Shown piece after piece: positions 46,965-58,804 of a stretch of DNA of 64,000 nt. Both the position numbers and the translations under genes were made by a program. The stretch covers positions 682,001-746,000 of the forward strand of contig NC_072896.1 of NCBI RefSeq assembly GCF_027943255.1, written 5' to 3'. Every line of letters begins with the position of its first letter. Within the stretch, counting starts at the first letter, position 1. Under the pieces are notes generated by a model. That model was given only the letters and a program-made list of their open reading frames with translations, had not been told where the DNA came from and did not search any database. The stretch comes from Anastrepha obliqua (Eukaryota; Arthropoda; Insecta; Diptera; Tephritidae).

Positions 46965-49260
46965 TAATTCAAATACAATAAAGCTGTAAACTTAAAACAA
47001 ACAGTATGATAAATAAACGCATTAATTCTAAATACTATGTAGCTTCTTGTAGTTATATTTAAAATTTGAAGGTAAGTGTTAAAAAGAGTTAGCCCTTTAG
47101 AGATGGATACAAAGTAGCCAAAAAATAAACGAATAGATTGAGTAAAAATAGAGGTAAATCGCAATCACATTCAATTTACAGAATTCAAATAAATGTGCAT
47201 TACTTTTCCGTAGTTATCCCTATTCACAGTAGGCATGCCAGATTCTGCAATGGTTTTCCAGGGCCTCACAGTATTAGCGAAGAAAAGCTTTGGTGAGAAC
47301 AAGTAAGAATATTTAGCAATAGACAGATTTTGATGACTGCTGGACTTTAATTTCAATTTTAATTTCTCGTATAACTCTTATATATTTTCTATAATTCAGT
47401 ATACAATTTCTCTCCGCAAAATAATCAGAAATGCTGCATCCAAGAATATTAGTTTGCCATATCTTTTTTTTTTTGTATTTTTCTATATATAAATGAATCA
47501 CTTTCTTTAGGCTTTCTCTCATTTCCTTCGCCATTATTACGGAAAACCCATATAAATATTGGTGTGCAACCATCTCTGCAGTACTCGTTGCTGAATATTT
47601 CCGATTTTCTATTGACGCCTCTGCTCTTCATTTTACCTCATCCTCATTCTAACTTTTTGTCAATTTAGTTTTTCTGCATTCGTTTTCGGCTGGGATGTGG
47701 GTATGGAATGTTTTGAAAACACCTTTTTAAGGTAATCTTTATCGAAGCATGCTGCAACTTTATAGACCACGAAACTGGAAGTGGCTCTCTTCTCGCCATC
47801 CATCTTATCTACATACATACTCACATATGTAGCCCCCCACTCATCAACTTTCTTTTAATGGCTTAATTTTTTTACATCGGCTTTCTATTCATATTCGCTA
47901 AGCGCCAGTTTCCATTCATTGACTTCTTATCGCTGCTTGATTGGCTTGCCGAAAAGTGAGAAAAGGAAGAAGTTTGTGTGTTCTTTTTCGCTATTATTTG
48001 TTTGCCATATACAAATACCCACGCACTATAAACATATTCTGATTCAATTCAACTTCACTCTGCCTTCTCCTTCCACCTCTCCACCGGTCCTACAAACTCT
48101 TCAGTACTTTCCTTTTTTAATATAACTGCTAAACACTTCGCTAAAAATGCTACTTTACACGCCCCTTCTGCCCACACATTTTAGACACATACTACTCGTA
48201 TTCATTAGGGTGGGCCGATAACGCATGGATTTTTTCAGTTTTGTTTTATAGCAGCATAGCAATAAAAAATATTCCTGACAGAAGTTAATAAAAATCCCAT
48301 AGTAAGGCAAATTTTGAGATGCTCCAGACTAACCAAATTTTAAATTTTTTTCAAATTACGACAAGGCGAGTGATGTCTTGCATCCTTATATCCTGGGTAC
48401 AAAGGCAGCTTTCTACAGGTCTGCCAAAAGCGAGTAAAAACATTTCCCTCCATCCTAATGTTCATATTTGCGCTACACCCAAACATTTGTGCGCATTACA
48501 ATTTTGCGTCATTTGCCAATTCATTCAATTTATTCAATTCATCCATTCACACATTTATTCCATTCATTCGGCAGTTGAGCATGATTGAGCGTTATTGTGT
48601 TGTTGCTACTCTTTGTATGACTTTATTTGTTGCCCGCTGCCCCTCCGCCTCTTCTTTCATGCTTCCCTTTACCATTTTGTCATTTTGTCATTCTCGGTTT
48701 GATATTAAAACATTTATGTTGATTTATTGTCGGACACTTGAGGACGTTGTGCCCATTTATCGCCTATTTTTTGCTTTCAAAAGCCAGAGATTTTGCGTCT
48801 TCCTTCAGCTGGTGTTTTGTGGTATTCGCTATTCATGCGTGCCATATTTCGCGCATAAAATTTATTTGTAAGCTTCAATGGCATTTTGCTTAATGTGAAT
48901 ACCCGAAGACTGGCAACTTGATTGTTACAAATACTTTCCACGAGCCATTGGTACTGACCGAAGTGCGCAAAGTAGAGTTTCCTTTGAAATATTTTGGGTT
49001 CGATGCCTATTATTCAGCTATTACTTATTTTTTAGGTTTGGTACCTAAGGACAGTTCATGGTTTTGCTGTTGGGGCGTGCATTTTAGTTCTTAGCGAATA
49101 AATTTCACAGCATGATACTGATTTTTTTGGGTTCTTTTTTGAACCAAAATGGAAGTATTCGAGCACGAAACCCATACGCTATTACATCCATTACCATAAC
49201 AATTAGGTAGGAGTCCGTGAATGGTATTGTACATCAATTTCCTCAATCAATTTTAGTATT
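46965..49260. other. No gene recognised
   Basis: AT-rich spacer. Unrecognised frames of 60-137 codons. TTAGGGTGGGCCGATAACG at about 48,207 resembles the end of a DNA element but has no partner nearby. Confidence 0.4.
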
Positions 49261-49263
49261 TGT

Positions 49264-49394
49264 CCTATTTCATATATATATGTATATATATATAATTGGC
49301 GCTTACCGCCTCCATTGGCCGAGCTCCTTTTCTTATTTGTGGAGTGCGTCTTGATGTTGTTCCACAAATAGATTGACCTACAGTTTTAAGCCTA
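49264..49394 (-). mobile_element. SINE 3' part
   Basis: TATA tail at 49,264-49,292, then (plus strand) AATTGGCGCTTACCGCCTCC, ATTGGCCGAGCTCC, TTATTTGTGGAGTGCGTCTT and GATGTTGTTCCACAAATAGA, ending near TTTTAAGCC. The head is missing. Truncated copy of the family described at 45.7 kb. Confidence 0.78.
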
Positions 49395-49469
49395 TTTTAT
49401 TTGTTTTTATTGCTTCCTTCTGGTAAAATATATTTGTGTTGCTTATGCATCAATGATCTAGGTACGATA

Positions 49470-50215
49470 CCAGCGCATGTTTGGCGGTTTCATCTTCCTC
49501 CATACAGAACCTGCAAGTTTCAATAGAGTATATTTCCAGGTTCGGTTCCCCCATTTCTCTTATCTGGGTTTCAGGGAATAAGAACATAGAGGGAAATGAA
49601 ATTGGCGATGAGCTTACCAGCACCAGTTTCAGCTGTCCCCATCTCAGACAATGGTGTGCCCTTGACCGTTATTAAAGCGAAACAGCACAATTTCTTAAAA
49701 AAAAAAAACGCAAGACGAATGGAGTTCTATCCTATCGTATGCCATCTGTATCCCTATATCAGTACGACATTAGCAGGACGCTTAAAGTGCTGTAGTTCCA
49801 CCGCCATTCAATTTCCAAACTCACTTTGTTTACCGGTCACTGGGTAGTCGGAACTCATGTGCAGAAGCTTGGAGTTCCGTTCCCATTGCATAAACTCTGT
49901 GGATCCCGCAGAAAAAGACACTGCTGAACACTCTCTTTGCAAATGTCCGGGTCTAGCGGCTAGGTGCTCGAGGTTGTTTAGTGTGCCTTTTGGCGATAGC
50001 CTGAGGCAGTACTTCAGCCTAGATCCCTTTTCTCTCCTCCATTTCAACAAAAGCACTAGATGGTTTCTCTTTCTTTAAGTTTTGTACTTTTTCGTAGGTA
50101 GTGCGCTACATTATGGCATCGAAATGGCACTCCAGTGGCACTCCCTTGGTACTCCTGCCATCTAACCTAGCTACCTACCTATATTCTTAGGTTAGTGAGA
50201 TGGTAATTCAATCTA
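49470..50215 (+). pseudogene. LOA/I-group retrotransposon 3' end (copy C)
   Basis: Plus-strand remnant of RNase H and C-terminus. ISLIWVSGNKNIEGNEIGDE is the last RNase H block (GNExxDE with its Asp kept); then in other frames LTLFTGHWVVGTHVQKLGVP and SVDPAEKDTAEHSLCKCPGL, the zinc-binding stretch with its first Cys pair lost, then FGDSLRQYFSLDPFSLLHFN and KSTRWF with the stop at 50,076. A 3' UTR of about 130 bp with CTACCTACC follows. Several frameshifts. Confidence 0.75.
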
Positions 50216-50566
50216 CAGTGCCCTGTTAGAGTTCCGGAGAAGATTCTATAGTTATTCTTATTTAATTAAATGTCAGAACATTGATTTTGATTGCTATAAA
50301 CCCAGTTGATTGTCCCGGCGTGATCTTCTTTGCCTTTCCGCTACTTCCTGAAAAAGGAGAGCTTTAAGCTTTAAGTAGAGGTGCCATACCATAACGCTAT
50401 AAACTTAATCGCAGTAATAACCATAACGATATTTATGTCATCAATTATTGGCGCCATAGCCATAAGCAGCTGATATCTACATATTTAATCATTTATTTGA
50501 GCATTTCGAAGTGCAGGAACTAAAGAAAAGGTAGTAGCGAAAAGGAAATTAGTAATTTGTTCATTA

Positions 50567-50968
50567 ATGGCGCAAACTGGCTCTGGGCCTATAAATGGGG
50601 AGGACTTCCCTTGCCTGCCTAATTTCTCTGCCGCCTACTCTAATCTCTTAATCGGTGAGGGAGCCGCCCGTGCACCATGTTATTACGTATTTTTATTGCC
50701 CAGTTCATTCTTGAAGTGTTTGACAAAACTAGATATCGAAAAAACTTTGGTGAGATTAATGAAACTTGCCTGCTCCAGCAGATCTGAACAATCAATCGTA
50801 CTACAGACAATGTCACAGGTAAATATCAATGAGTTTATTATAGTCCTCGAGGAAACTGATTTTAAATTTATTAACATACCCCATGAGATACGTGTGGCAA
50901 AGCAACCTGGTCGAAGCTGCATTGAACTCTTTCGATACTTTTTGAATAATCAGTACAAATTGGATTAG
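50567..50968 (+). CDS. Unrecognised 133-codon ORF
   Basis: ATG at 50,567 to TAG at 50,966, uninterrupted: MAQTGSGPINGEDFPCLPNF, CYYVFLLPSSFLKCLTKLDI, VLQTMSQVNINEFIIVLEET and RVAKQPGRSCIELFRYFLNN. Composition is protein-like and it has no low-complexity bias, but I recognise no domain. It sits between two TE copies and could be part of another element. Similar-length frames in this window are chance, so support is weak. Confidence 0.25.
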   Translation: MAQTGSGPINGEDFPCLPNFSAAYSNLLIGEGAARAPCYYVFLLPSSFLKCLTKLDIEKTLVRLMKLACSSRSEQSIVLQTMSQVNINEFIIVLEETDFKFINIPHEIRVAKQPGRSCIELFRYFLNNQYKLD

Positions 50969-51135
50969 AAGTTACTGAGGGTTTTGAGGTTACCTAGAGG
51001 GTTGTCATTGCAGTTAATTGTGAACTCCATATTATTTTGAAAGCTTATATTCTTATAAATCAACTCACGTTTATTATCTCATGCTTAAATTAGTCATAGT
51101 AAAAATCAATCAATGAAATCTCTGACTGTTTAGTA

Positions 51136-52418
51136 TTAGGTAGTCGAAAAGTCTTTTCGTATTTCTAATCAAACTTCAACTCATTTTTGTTATATTTATA
51201 ATGAACTTTATTAAACCAAATATGCACCATTTTGGTCGACCACCTTTTGCCATTTTTCTTCTAGAGACATTATTCCATCAGTGTAAAACTTTTGCGGTTT
51301 CTCGGCGAAAAACTGCGACAAGTAATTTTCACAGGCTTCTCTTGAAGCCAACTTTACTCCATTAAGGGAGTTCTGCATTGACCGAAACAAATGGTAGTCC
51401 GATGGTGCAAGGTCATGGCTATATGGTGGATGCATCAAAACTTCCCAGCCAAGCTCTCCCAGTTTTTGCCGAGTCATCAAAGATGTGTGTGGCCTAGCGT
51501 TGTCCTGATGGAAGACGACGCCCTTTCTGCTGATCAGTTCTGGCCGTTTCTTTTCGATTGCTTGCTTCAATCTCATCAGTTGTTGACAAAAATGTGTAAA
51601 ATCAATCGTTCGAGCAGGATGGAGCAGCTTATAGTGGATTATTCCTTTCCAATCCCACCAAACGCACAGCATAACCTTTCGAGGCGTCAATCCTGGCTTT
51701 GCGACCATTTGTTGAGCTTCACCACCCTTGCACCATGATCTTTTTCACACATTATTGCCGTATTTGATCCACTTTTCGTCTCCTGTTACCATTCGCTTCA
51801 GAAATGGTTCGATTTCATTTCGTTTCAGCAAAGAATCGCAGATGTTAATTCGGTCCATTCAATTTTTCACAGACAATTCATGTGGTACCCAAACATCGAG
51901 CTTCTTTTTGTAACCAGCCTTTTTTAAATGGTTCAACACCGTTTGATGATGAATGTTTAGTGCCTTGGCGATGTCATGGCAGCTTATGTGACGGTCCTGG
52001 TCAATCTTTTCCATAATTTCATCGACTTTTTCAACGATAGGTCGACCGGAGCGAGGTGCATCTTTCACATCGAAATTTCCAGAACGGTAGCTAGCGAACC
52101 ATTGTTGTGCTACACGAACTGATACAGCATCGACTCCGTAAACTTCACAAATTTCATCGGTGGCTTGCGTGGCATTCTTCCCTTTTTTATACAAAAATTT
52201 CAAAATATAGCGAATTTCTTCATTATTTTCACTCATTTTTGAACAGCTATAACTTTTTTTCAACTGCTCCGAATTTAATTTTTTTTTGGTTAAATGAAGC
52301 TTAAAATGTCACCTTTTTAACACCATATGATATGACACAATGTGATTGGTAGCTCTGGAGATAAATGACTCCAACGACATCTATTGACACAATACGAAAA
52401 TACTTTTTCGACTACCAA
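51136..52418 (-). mobile_element. Full-length D,D34D mariner
   Basis: 1,283 bp, the usual size. Left end TTAGGTAGTCGAAAAGTCTT at 51,136; right end read inward from 52,418 TTGGTAGTCGAAAAAGTATT, about 28 bp with one gap and few changes. TA at 51,134-51,135 and 52,419-52,420. It contains one transposase gene on the minus strand. Confidence 0.9.
51211..52236 (-). pseudogene. Mariner D,D34D transposase with two TGA codons
   Basis: One continuous frame of 342 codons from ATG at 52,236 to TAA at 51,211, interrupted only by TGA at 51,859-51,861 and 51,745-51,747. N-terminus MSENNEEIRYILKFLYKKGK and QQWFASYRSGNFDVKDAPRS form the first helix-turn-helix part, then DIAKALNIHHQTVLNHLKKA and WVPHEL. Catalytic sites: TGDEKW (first Asp), VVFHQDNARPHT (second) and SHDLAPSDYHLF, with 34 residues between the second and third Asp. 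The last block is EEKWQKVVDQNGAYLV. Length matches known mariners (about 345 residues). I chose the ATG at 52,236 over an earlier in-frame one at 52,263 because MSE is the typical start. Recent loss of function is likely. Confidence 0.9.
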
Positions 52419-52420
52419 TA

Positions 52421-54015
52421 TTAGCTTTAGTCGCAACAGTAAACACATGTTTTGCCATACCTGAGATGCGGATGGAACTTACTTTGCTATCAACCGATAT
52501 ACCATGCACAGGCGGCCCTAAGTTTTGCGGCAGCTGATTCACTTAAGCCCTTAAGTCTTAATCAACTTTAAAGGCATTTCAACAAGAAAATTTATTTACT
52601 TAAATAATTACTTTTTGAAGTTGAGTTTGAAGCAGGCGAGCACTGCTAACATAGTTACACATTTCACTTACGCGTACTTAGACGCCAAGGTGGGGCTCAA
52701 GCCATAAAAACTTTCATAAATTACACGGGCCCGTATATGTATGTATGTATGTACTAATGCGCACGTGCATACAAGTGTATAAAATGGATGTACAATGTAG
52801 ATATACACATACATACATACAGGTGTCTGTGTTATCAATAAATCGCGTTTCGCGAACTCTTGGCCATAATTTGCAAGTAATTTACAGAAAGTCATAAAAC
52901 TGTCGCGACCGATGCGTCAAAAGCTTTTATTTTTTATTAGAGTTTAGGAAAAAATATGAAAAAATTTATACGGCAGCTAAATAGCTGTGCTTAGAAAAAA
53001 ATCAAAACACGGAAATTTGTTTTTTAAAGATATTAAAATGTTAGTGCTGAGTAAAATTTTTGATGTTTCTGCTAAAACTCTGTTGTTGCTGCCGTTGCTT
53101 TTGGTTTGTTTATTGTTAAGTTAGTAAATCACGTTGTTGCCGGCGAAAGAGTCAGCTCAGTTTTTTTATAACTTGTTGAAGTATAAATGACTAAATGCAG
53201 TATTGTGCGAAATTTAAGATTTTTTGGAAAATACTACTACTTTTGCTGATTGAATCCACGTACTCGTATTTACATTATTTGGTCGCTTACAATATTCTGC
53301 TAACATTGGAAATGCACTACAAACTCAGAAATAAATGAATAAAAGTGAGGAATTAAATTATCATAAATAAAGGAAAAAAACGCACGCGGTGATAAAAGTG
53401 GTTTTGAAAAGCCTAAGCAACTTTAAATAATTTTGTATATAATTACCACAGGCAAACGAAATTCCCTTTTTTTGTGTTTTTTTTTTATGTACATTTTTTT
53501 GATTTGCTATAGGACTGGCTTGCGATGTATTTGAGCACGCTGAACCCGATTCTAGGGACTGAACGCGCCTATTACGTCGCGGTTTTAGAAAATTGGTGAT
53601 AAAAGACCATACAACTCTATTTTTAGGTGCTTTCACCTCTTTCTTCGAAACTGTGACATGGTAGAGTCTTTAACCCTCACTCAGATTAAAGCGTGAATCT
53701 TACTCTATAATAACCACACATGCAAATTACGAAAATATAAACACCTTTAAAAAAAAAAATGGGATTAACGCCTATAGGTTCAATTGATGCGATGTAGTTT
53801 GATCAGCTAAGCTCATACAAATTTCTACACAAGGTTTATCAGCGACCCCTGATTATAAACCGAATCAGTTTTTCAGAATTTCAAATTGTTTCTATTATTT
53901 TTGTTACTTACTTTAGGCAGATATGTCTGTTTCGGAGAACTTTCCCTGCCCTCACCCATTGACATTTATCATCAAAGAACTCATTGTAATCCGCACACAT
54001 TAAAGCGTAGAGGTA
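52421..54015. other. No gene recognised
   Basis: AT-rich spacer with TATG repeats at 52,738-52,753 and ATAC repeats near 52,806-52,820. No supported gene. Confidence 0.5.
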
Positions 54016-54016
54016 T

Positions 54017-54312
54017 CGGCCGCTGTAGCACATTGGATTGGCGCGTGACTACCATTCGGTGAACGTGAATCGCCGCGAAACACAAATATTAAGAAAAAGT
54101 TGTTTCTAATAGCGGTCGCCCCTCGGCAAGCAATGGCAAACCTCCGAGTATATTTCTGCCATGAAAGAGCTCCTCATAAAAATATCTGCCATTCGGAGGC
54201 GGCTTGAAACTGTAGGCCCCTTAATTTGTGGAACAACAACAAGACGCACACCACAAATGGAAGGAGGGGCTCGGCCAAACACCAAAAAGAATGTAAACGC
54301 TAATTAAACATA
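54017..54312 (+). mobile_element. Full-length tRNA-derived SINE
   Basis: Plus-strand copy: head CGGCCGCTGTAGCACATTGG, GCGCGTGACTACCATTCGG, a degraded B box, GGTCGCCCCTCGGCAAGCAA, AAAGAGCTCCTCATAAAAAT, CACACCACAAATGGAAGGAG, GGGCTCGGCCAAACACC, and a mutated tail GTAAACGCTAATTAAACATA. Only the B box and hairpin are clearly worn. Confidence 0.85.
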
Positions 54313-54319
54313 TATTTCT

Positions 54320-55534
54320 ATAGTTAAAGTAAAGTTCTGTTTTAGAAAAAATTGTCATTCGCTATCCAGTATAAATGTTGCTAAAATTTTGGACAATACT
54401 GTATCTATTGCTATATACTAAGCCAACTGTGTAATTGCTTTGCCGCTGGCACTGTAGTAGAAAAATTTAGAAAAAAAGTAGAATTAATAAAAGTTACTGA
54501 AATTGATCATAAATTAGGAAGCGGCTGAAACATGAAAAATACAAGGGTGGCACACTGCGGTGCGGTATGATTTATATATATACATTTGCATGTATATATT
54601 TGTGCAAGCAAAAGTACGACTTTTTTCCAGCAGTATTTAGCGCTTTAAAAATCTTTACCTTCGTGCTGCTGTGCCACCAATCGCGCTATTAAATATTTGC
54701 AGCCTTTTAAGGCGTACAAGACGGCTGAGTGCTGCGAAAGCATAAAACATAAACTCAGTGGACACGCCGCCGATGCAGTTGCTGTGTGCTCCAACTAAAC
54801 CCGGCTGAGGCATTGAGTGGTGTAGCGGCCTCACGGTGCATAAGGGTGAATGGAGATGCAGGCGGGAGAGTGCGGGGAAATCTTGTTTGCATTCCAGCCA
54901 CTTGGCTACCAATAAACGGTAAAATATTGTTGCAACCAAAGCACTTACCACCACATTGAGTGTGCAAACTTATACAAACATTCAAACTATTCAAGAGGCT
55001 ACCAACTATTGCGCTTGTGTGCAGAAGCATAAATAATAGACATAGTATTTTCCCTAGGTGCCACAAAATGTGTGAGCTACACATTGTTCAAGTGCGTAGG
55101 ACCAGTTAGCCGAAAACTATAATACTCACACACACATACATCTGCATATGAAAACATATAAAACTGGTGTGTGGGTACTTATTTACGCACAAATGTGTTG
55201 AAAGTGGACACAACAGCCAGGAAATGCCTGTGGCAACATAGAGCACAAGCCCCGCTAACAAATGGGAGGCTGAGTTGAGACCTCATTGCAGAGCCATTCG
55301 AACTTTCAGCGCCTTCTTTATAGCAAATATTTTATCACTGCTTGACTATTTGTTATTTATGCGTTTCGGTTATGGCAATAATAGGCGGAAGTGCCCGTAC
55401 ACACAAATCGACAAATATATGTCGCTACGAGTATTCAGTTGTATGCACACAGACCATACATTCGCACATATGGCTATGCAGCCTGTAGGCAAAAATACTA
55501 GTTGAGAACCAGAATATTACCAGTACACTTTTCA
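54320..55534. other. No gene recognised
   Basis: AT-rich spacer. A minus-strand pair of frames at 54,655-55,084 is unrecognised. Confidence 0.45.
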
Positions 55535-55535
55535 G

Positions 55536-55642
55536 CTCAACCAGTTCATGGTCTACCGTTTTTCCATGCAGAAATTGGTATTTTCAATATGGCGATGCTC
55601 AACGAAATTTCAAATGTGCCCGTAATTATTGAAGTGGATCAG
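55536..55642 (+). CDS. Candidate internal coding exon
   Basis: 107 nt between acceptor TACACTTTTCAG and a consensus donor CAG/GTAAGT. Entered after one carried base, it is open: QPVHGLPFFHAEIGIFNMAM, LNEISNVPVIIEVDQ, and ends on a codon boundary; the other two frames contain stops. The peptide looks like folded-protein sequence and is not from any TE I know. I cannot name the gene. If real, it is host coding sequence on the plus strand with flanking exons outside the recognisable region. Confidence 0.4.
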
Positions 55643-55644
55643 GT

Positions 55645-56139
55645 AAGTTAATGGCAGCGTACTTATTATGTAAAGATATTAATTTTTATTCGGATATGAT
55701 GTGATCTGCTGATATTATACGACCACGTAACACATAATGAAAGAAAATTTAATTTCGATAATCTTTGGAAATTAAAAGATTTCGAAACCCAGAATCTCTC
55801 TGTGTACTACAGTTATCGCTAGACCAGTAACGAAAGAAGAAAATGTGTAATGTAAAGATACATTCCTCCAGTTTTTCAACAAAAGTTTAAGAACCTTAAG
55901 AACTCGAAATGACAAAAATCCATTTTTTTAAATAATCAATAAATGCTCCTGAATTATTTCATTAAAGTTCTTGTTTCAAATAAAACTTTGTTATTTATTG
56001 ATTTAAGTCATTTATAGGACATCCAACTAATTTTGAAAATGGTTTAAGTCAATCCCAACTTTAAAGACAACATTTTCGTATGAAATTCCCACAAAATTTC
56101 ATATTTATAATAAATTTGGGCTAAATAAGACGAATAAAA
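55645..56139. other. No gene recognised
   Basis: AT-rich spacer between the candidate exon and the Helitron. Confidence 0.5.
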
Positions 56140-57829
56140 TCTTATATATAAAATTGATTGTTTGTCTGTTATGTCATCGATGAACTCAAAAACTACTGGA
56201 CCGATTATTATAAAAATTGATATATATGTGTGTTTTTCCACGGAGAAGGTTTGTCGAATATGCTCATTGATGCCACTCGCACCAGGTGGTGCTGCAGAGT
56301 AGCAACTTCTGCCCCGTTCTACCGATTGTCATACAAGTATGACCATGTATTTTTATACAGAGGAATCGAATACAGGTATGACATGTTCATAGATGTAACA
56401 TAGATTTTGATTGAAGACATATGTATGACAACCGCTAACAAGGCACTGGTGCAACTGGGAATGCCTTCTTCAATCCGACCTGCAAACAACCGATTCGATC
56501 GTGATTTGCAACGAGAAACACACTATGATTCTGACGAACTGGGAACATTCGTTAGAACACATATTCCGCAGTTGATTCCAGAGCAACGCGTTGCGTTTGA
56601 CGGAATTATGCGTGCAATCAGAGAACAAAGCGGTGCACTCTTTTTCATAGATGCGCTCGGTGGCACAGGCAAGACTTTTCTTCTTTCACTAATTTTGGCA
56701 ACCATACGATCCCAAAATAATATTGCACTGGCTATTGCATCATTTGGAATTGCGGCAACTCTTTTGGATGGTGGCCGAACAGTACATTCAGCCTTGAAAC
56801 TGCCGTTGAATTGCAAAACACTGAGGCACCAACATAAAACATCAGCAAAAACTCTGGAATTGGAAAAGCACTCCGTGTCCAATTATCTTTCTCGCAAGAA
56901 AGCATTGGAAGCGCTTGACCGTACTCTGCGAGATATGAGAGGAAACAGACGGATCTTCGGTGGCGCACTCACTTTATTATCTGGTGATTTTCGACACACA
57001 CTGCCCATTATACCACGTTCAACATCCGCTGATGAACTTAATGCATGTCTTAAATCATCAGTTCTATGGCGCCATTTACAGAGATTGACTTTGAAAATTA
57101 ACATGGGTGTACAACTACAACGGGATGCATGGGCTGGAAATTTTGCAAAACAATTATTGGATATTGGAAATGGGCGAATGGAAATTGATGAATCTACACA
57201 ATGTATCACCCTGCCAGCAAACTTCTGTATGATCAGAAAAAGCATCGACGATTGGTGCAACAAGTTTTCCCAAACATTGCACAAAACTACAAATACCCTT
57301 AGTGGCTCAGTACGCGTGCTATATTCGCAGCCTAAAACATCGATGCCAATGCCATCAACTTCACCATTTAGCGTGGAATACCCAGAGAAATGACAACATA
57401 TAAGACCATCGATGCTGTGGAGAATCAAGACGAGGTTGTCAACTATCCAACTGAATTCTTGAATTCGCTTGATTTGCCAGGCATGTCGCCGCACGTTCTT
57501 ATATTGAAAATTGGCGTACGCATCATTTTTCTTCGAAACATAAATCCACCACGACTTTGCAACGGAACCAGACTCTCAGTCAAGAAAATGATGAACAATG
57601 TTATCGAGGCAACAATTTTGACTTGAAAATTCAAAGGTGAAGACGTACTGTTGCCATGTATCCTAATGATCCCGACACATATGCCATTCGAATTCAAACG
57701 TTTACAGTTCCCCCAAAATAAAAAAAGGCTTAGAATGAATTGAATATTGTCAACTGATTTTTCTTTAAAGTTATTTTTCTTAAATTTATTTTAGTTGTTG
57801 GCGTAGCAAAGCGCGCCTGGTACAGCTAG
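56140..57829 (+). mobile_element. Internally deleted Helitron
   Basis: Left terminus TCTTATATATAAAATTGATT at 56,140, preceded by A; right terminus TACAGCTAG ending at 57,829 and followed by T, with a short GGCG...CGCC stem just upstream. TC at the start, CTRR at the end and insertion between A and T are Helitron hallmarks. The left leader (AACTCAAAAACTACTGGACC, TTTTTCCACGGAGAAGGT) is typical of insect Helitrons. At 1,690 bp it keeps only part of the helicase gene; the Rep/HUH nuclease is gone. Confidence 0.85.
56407..57715 (+). pseudogene. Helitron PIF1-like helicase, partial
   Basis: ATP-driven DNA helicase module of the Helitron RepHel protein. Visible: FVRTHIPQLIPEQRVAFDGI, Walker A LGGTGKTFLLSLI (residues about 84-96), ASFGIAATLLDGGRTVHSAL, ALEALDRTLRDMRGN, GGALTLLSGDFRHTLPIIPR (usual GDFRQ, with Gln replaced by His) and ECLKSSVLW-like text. 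The Walker B DE segment expected before KKALEAL is replaced by unrelated residues, and a frameshift near 57,340 shifts reading to a second frame from 57,390 with NQDEVVNYPTEFLNSLDLPG and RNINPPRLCNGTRLSVKKMM, then a stop at 57,624 and LLPCILMIPTHMPFEFKRLQ. The terminal helicase motifs are missing. Inactive. Confidence 0.85.
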
Positions 57830-57830
57830 T

Positions 57831-58309
57831 TCGAAATAAAGAGGTACCATAATAAAAAAAATATTTTTTAATTTATTCATTAAATATCTCGAAACAAGAA
57901 ATCTATGACTAAGACCATTTTCATAATTATGGACACAATTGTCTGGCTGTGCATCAGCAAAACACCAGTTAAAATGCCATTTCATACTGTGAAAAAAAAA
58001 GTTCAATATCTTTGTGAAATAATCAGTTTTAGAACAGTTAAAAAACGCCCACTCCATTTAAGCGTTTTAAAATTTTCTATCTCATGTTAAAAGTGTATAC
58101 GGAAAATTTATTTTCTTAAAATAAAACGAAACTGCTTTCAGGTACAGTAATTGGCTAAATATTCAAAAATTGCTTAAAATTTATAATATAAGTAAATCCT
58201 AAAAAACAAATCCTAAAACGGTTTTTTTCTAAAGCTTTTTCTATGCTGGGATTCATGAAAACAAAATTCAAATGCATTTAAGGTTCCCTGCACATTGAAG
58301 TCTCTTTAG
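57831..58309. other. No gene recognised
   Basis: AT-rich spacer. Confidence 0.5.
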
Positions 58310-58800
58310 CTTAGGAGCTATCGTGATTGTTGTTGTCTGGTGTGGAACTCCTACTATTCGGCACATATTAATGAAATTGGAAGAGTTCAAAAACTTTTCC
58401 AAGGTGGCTTAAATTAAAGTAGCCTAGAGGATTGCTAGCCTACATTGGCAGACGGAAACTCCTCGGGTTACAATCTTTACAAGATCGGAGAACTTACGTC
58501 TTAATATTTGTCTAACTGAATAACTCAAAGAGTTCACTGTGAGGAGTTATACAGTGACTTGTGTTTCAATACTTCATCGTGTCAATTGAGGCATAATCAG
58601 TTGCTTGTCGGAATGCAGCATAGAACCAATTACGCCTACAATGAACCAATTTCTAGGAACTTATGTCTGTGTAATAATTATGCACACCATACACATTGTA
58701 CTTCAACTTTTGTTATATTTAATTTAAATTTATTCACTCTGTTGAATTACCAATAGTCTGTAAGGCTATCCTGTAGACCGAATAAATAAAAAATAAATTC
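58310..58800 (+). pseudogene. Jockey/CR1-like retrotransposon 3' remnant
   Basis: GVWCGTPTIRHILMKLEEF-like text near 58,340, then AYIGRRKLLGLQSLQDRRTY with VLIFV at about 58,438-58,510. The LGLxSLxxRR block lies after the RT thumb in many jockey/CR1-group elements. Stops and frame changes follow, and the end carries AATAAATAAAAAATAAA at about 58,780. No catalytic motif is left. Confidence 0.45.
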
Positions 58801-58804
58801 TTTA

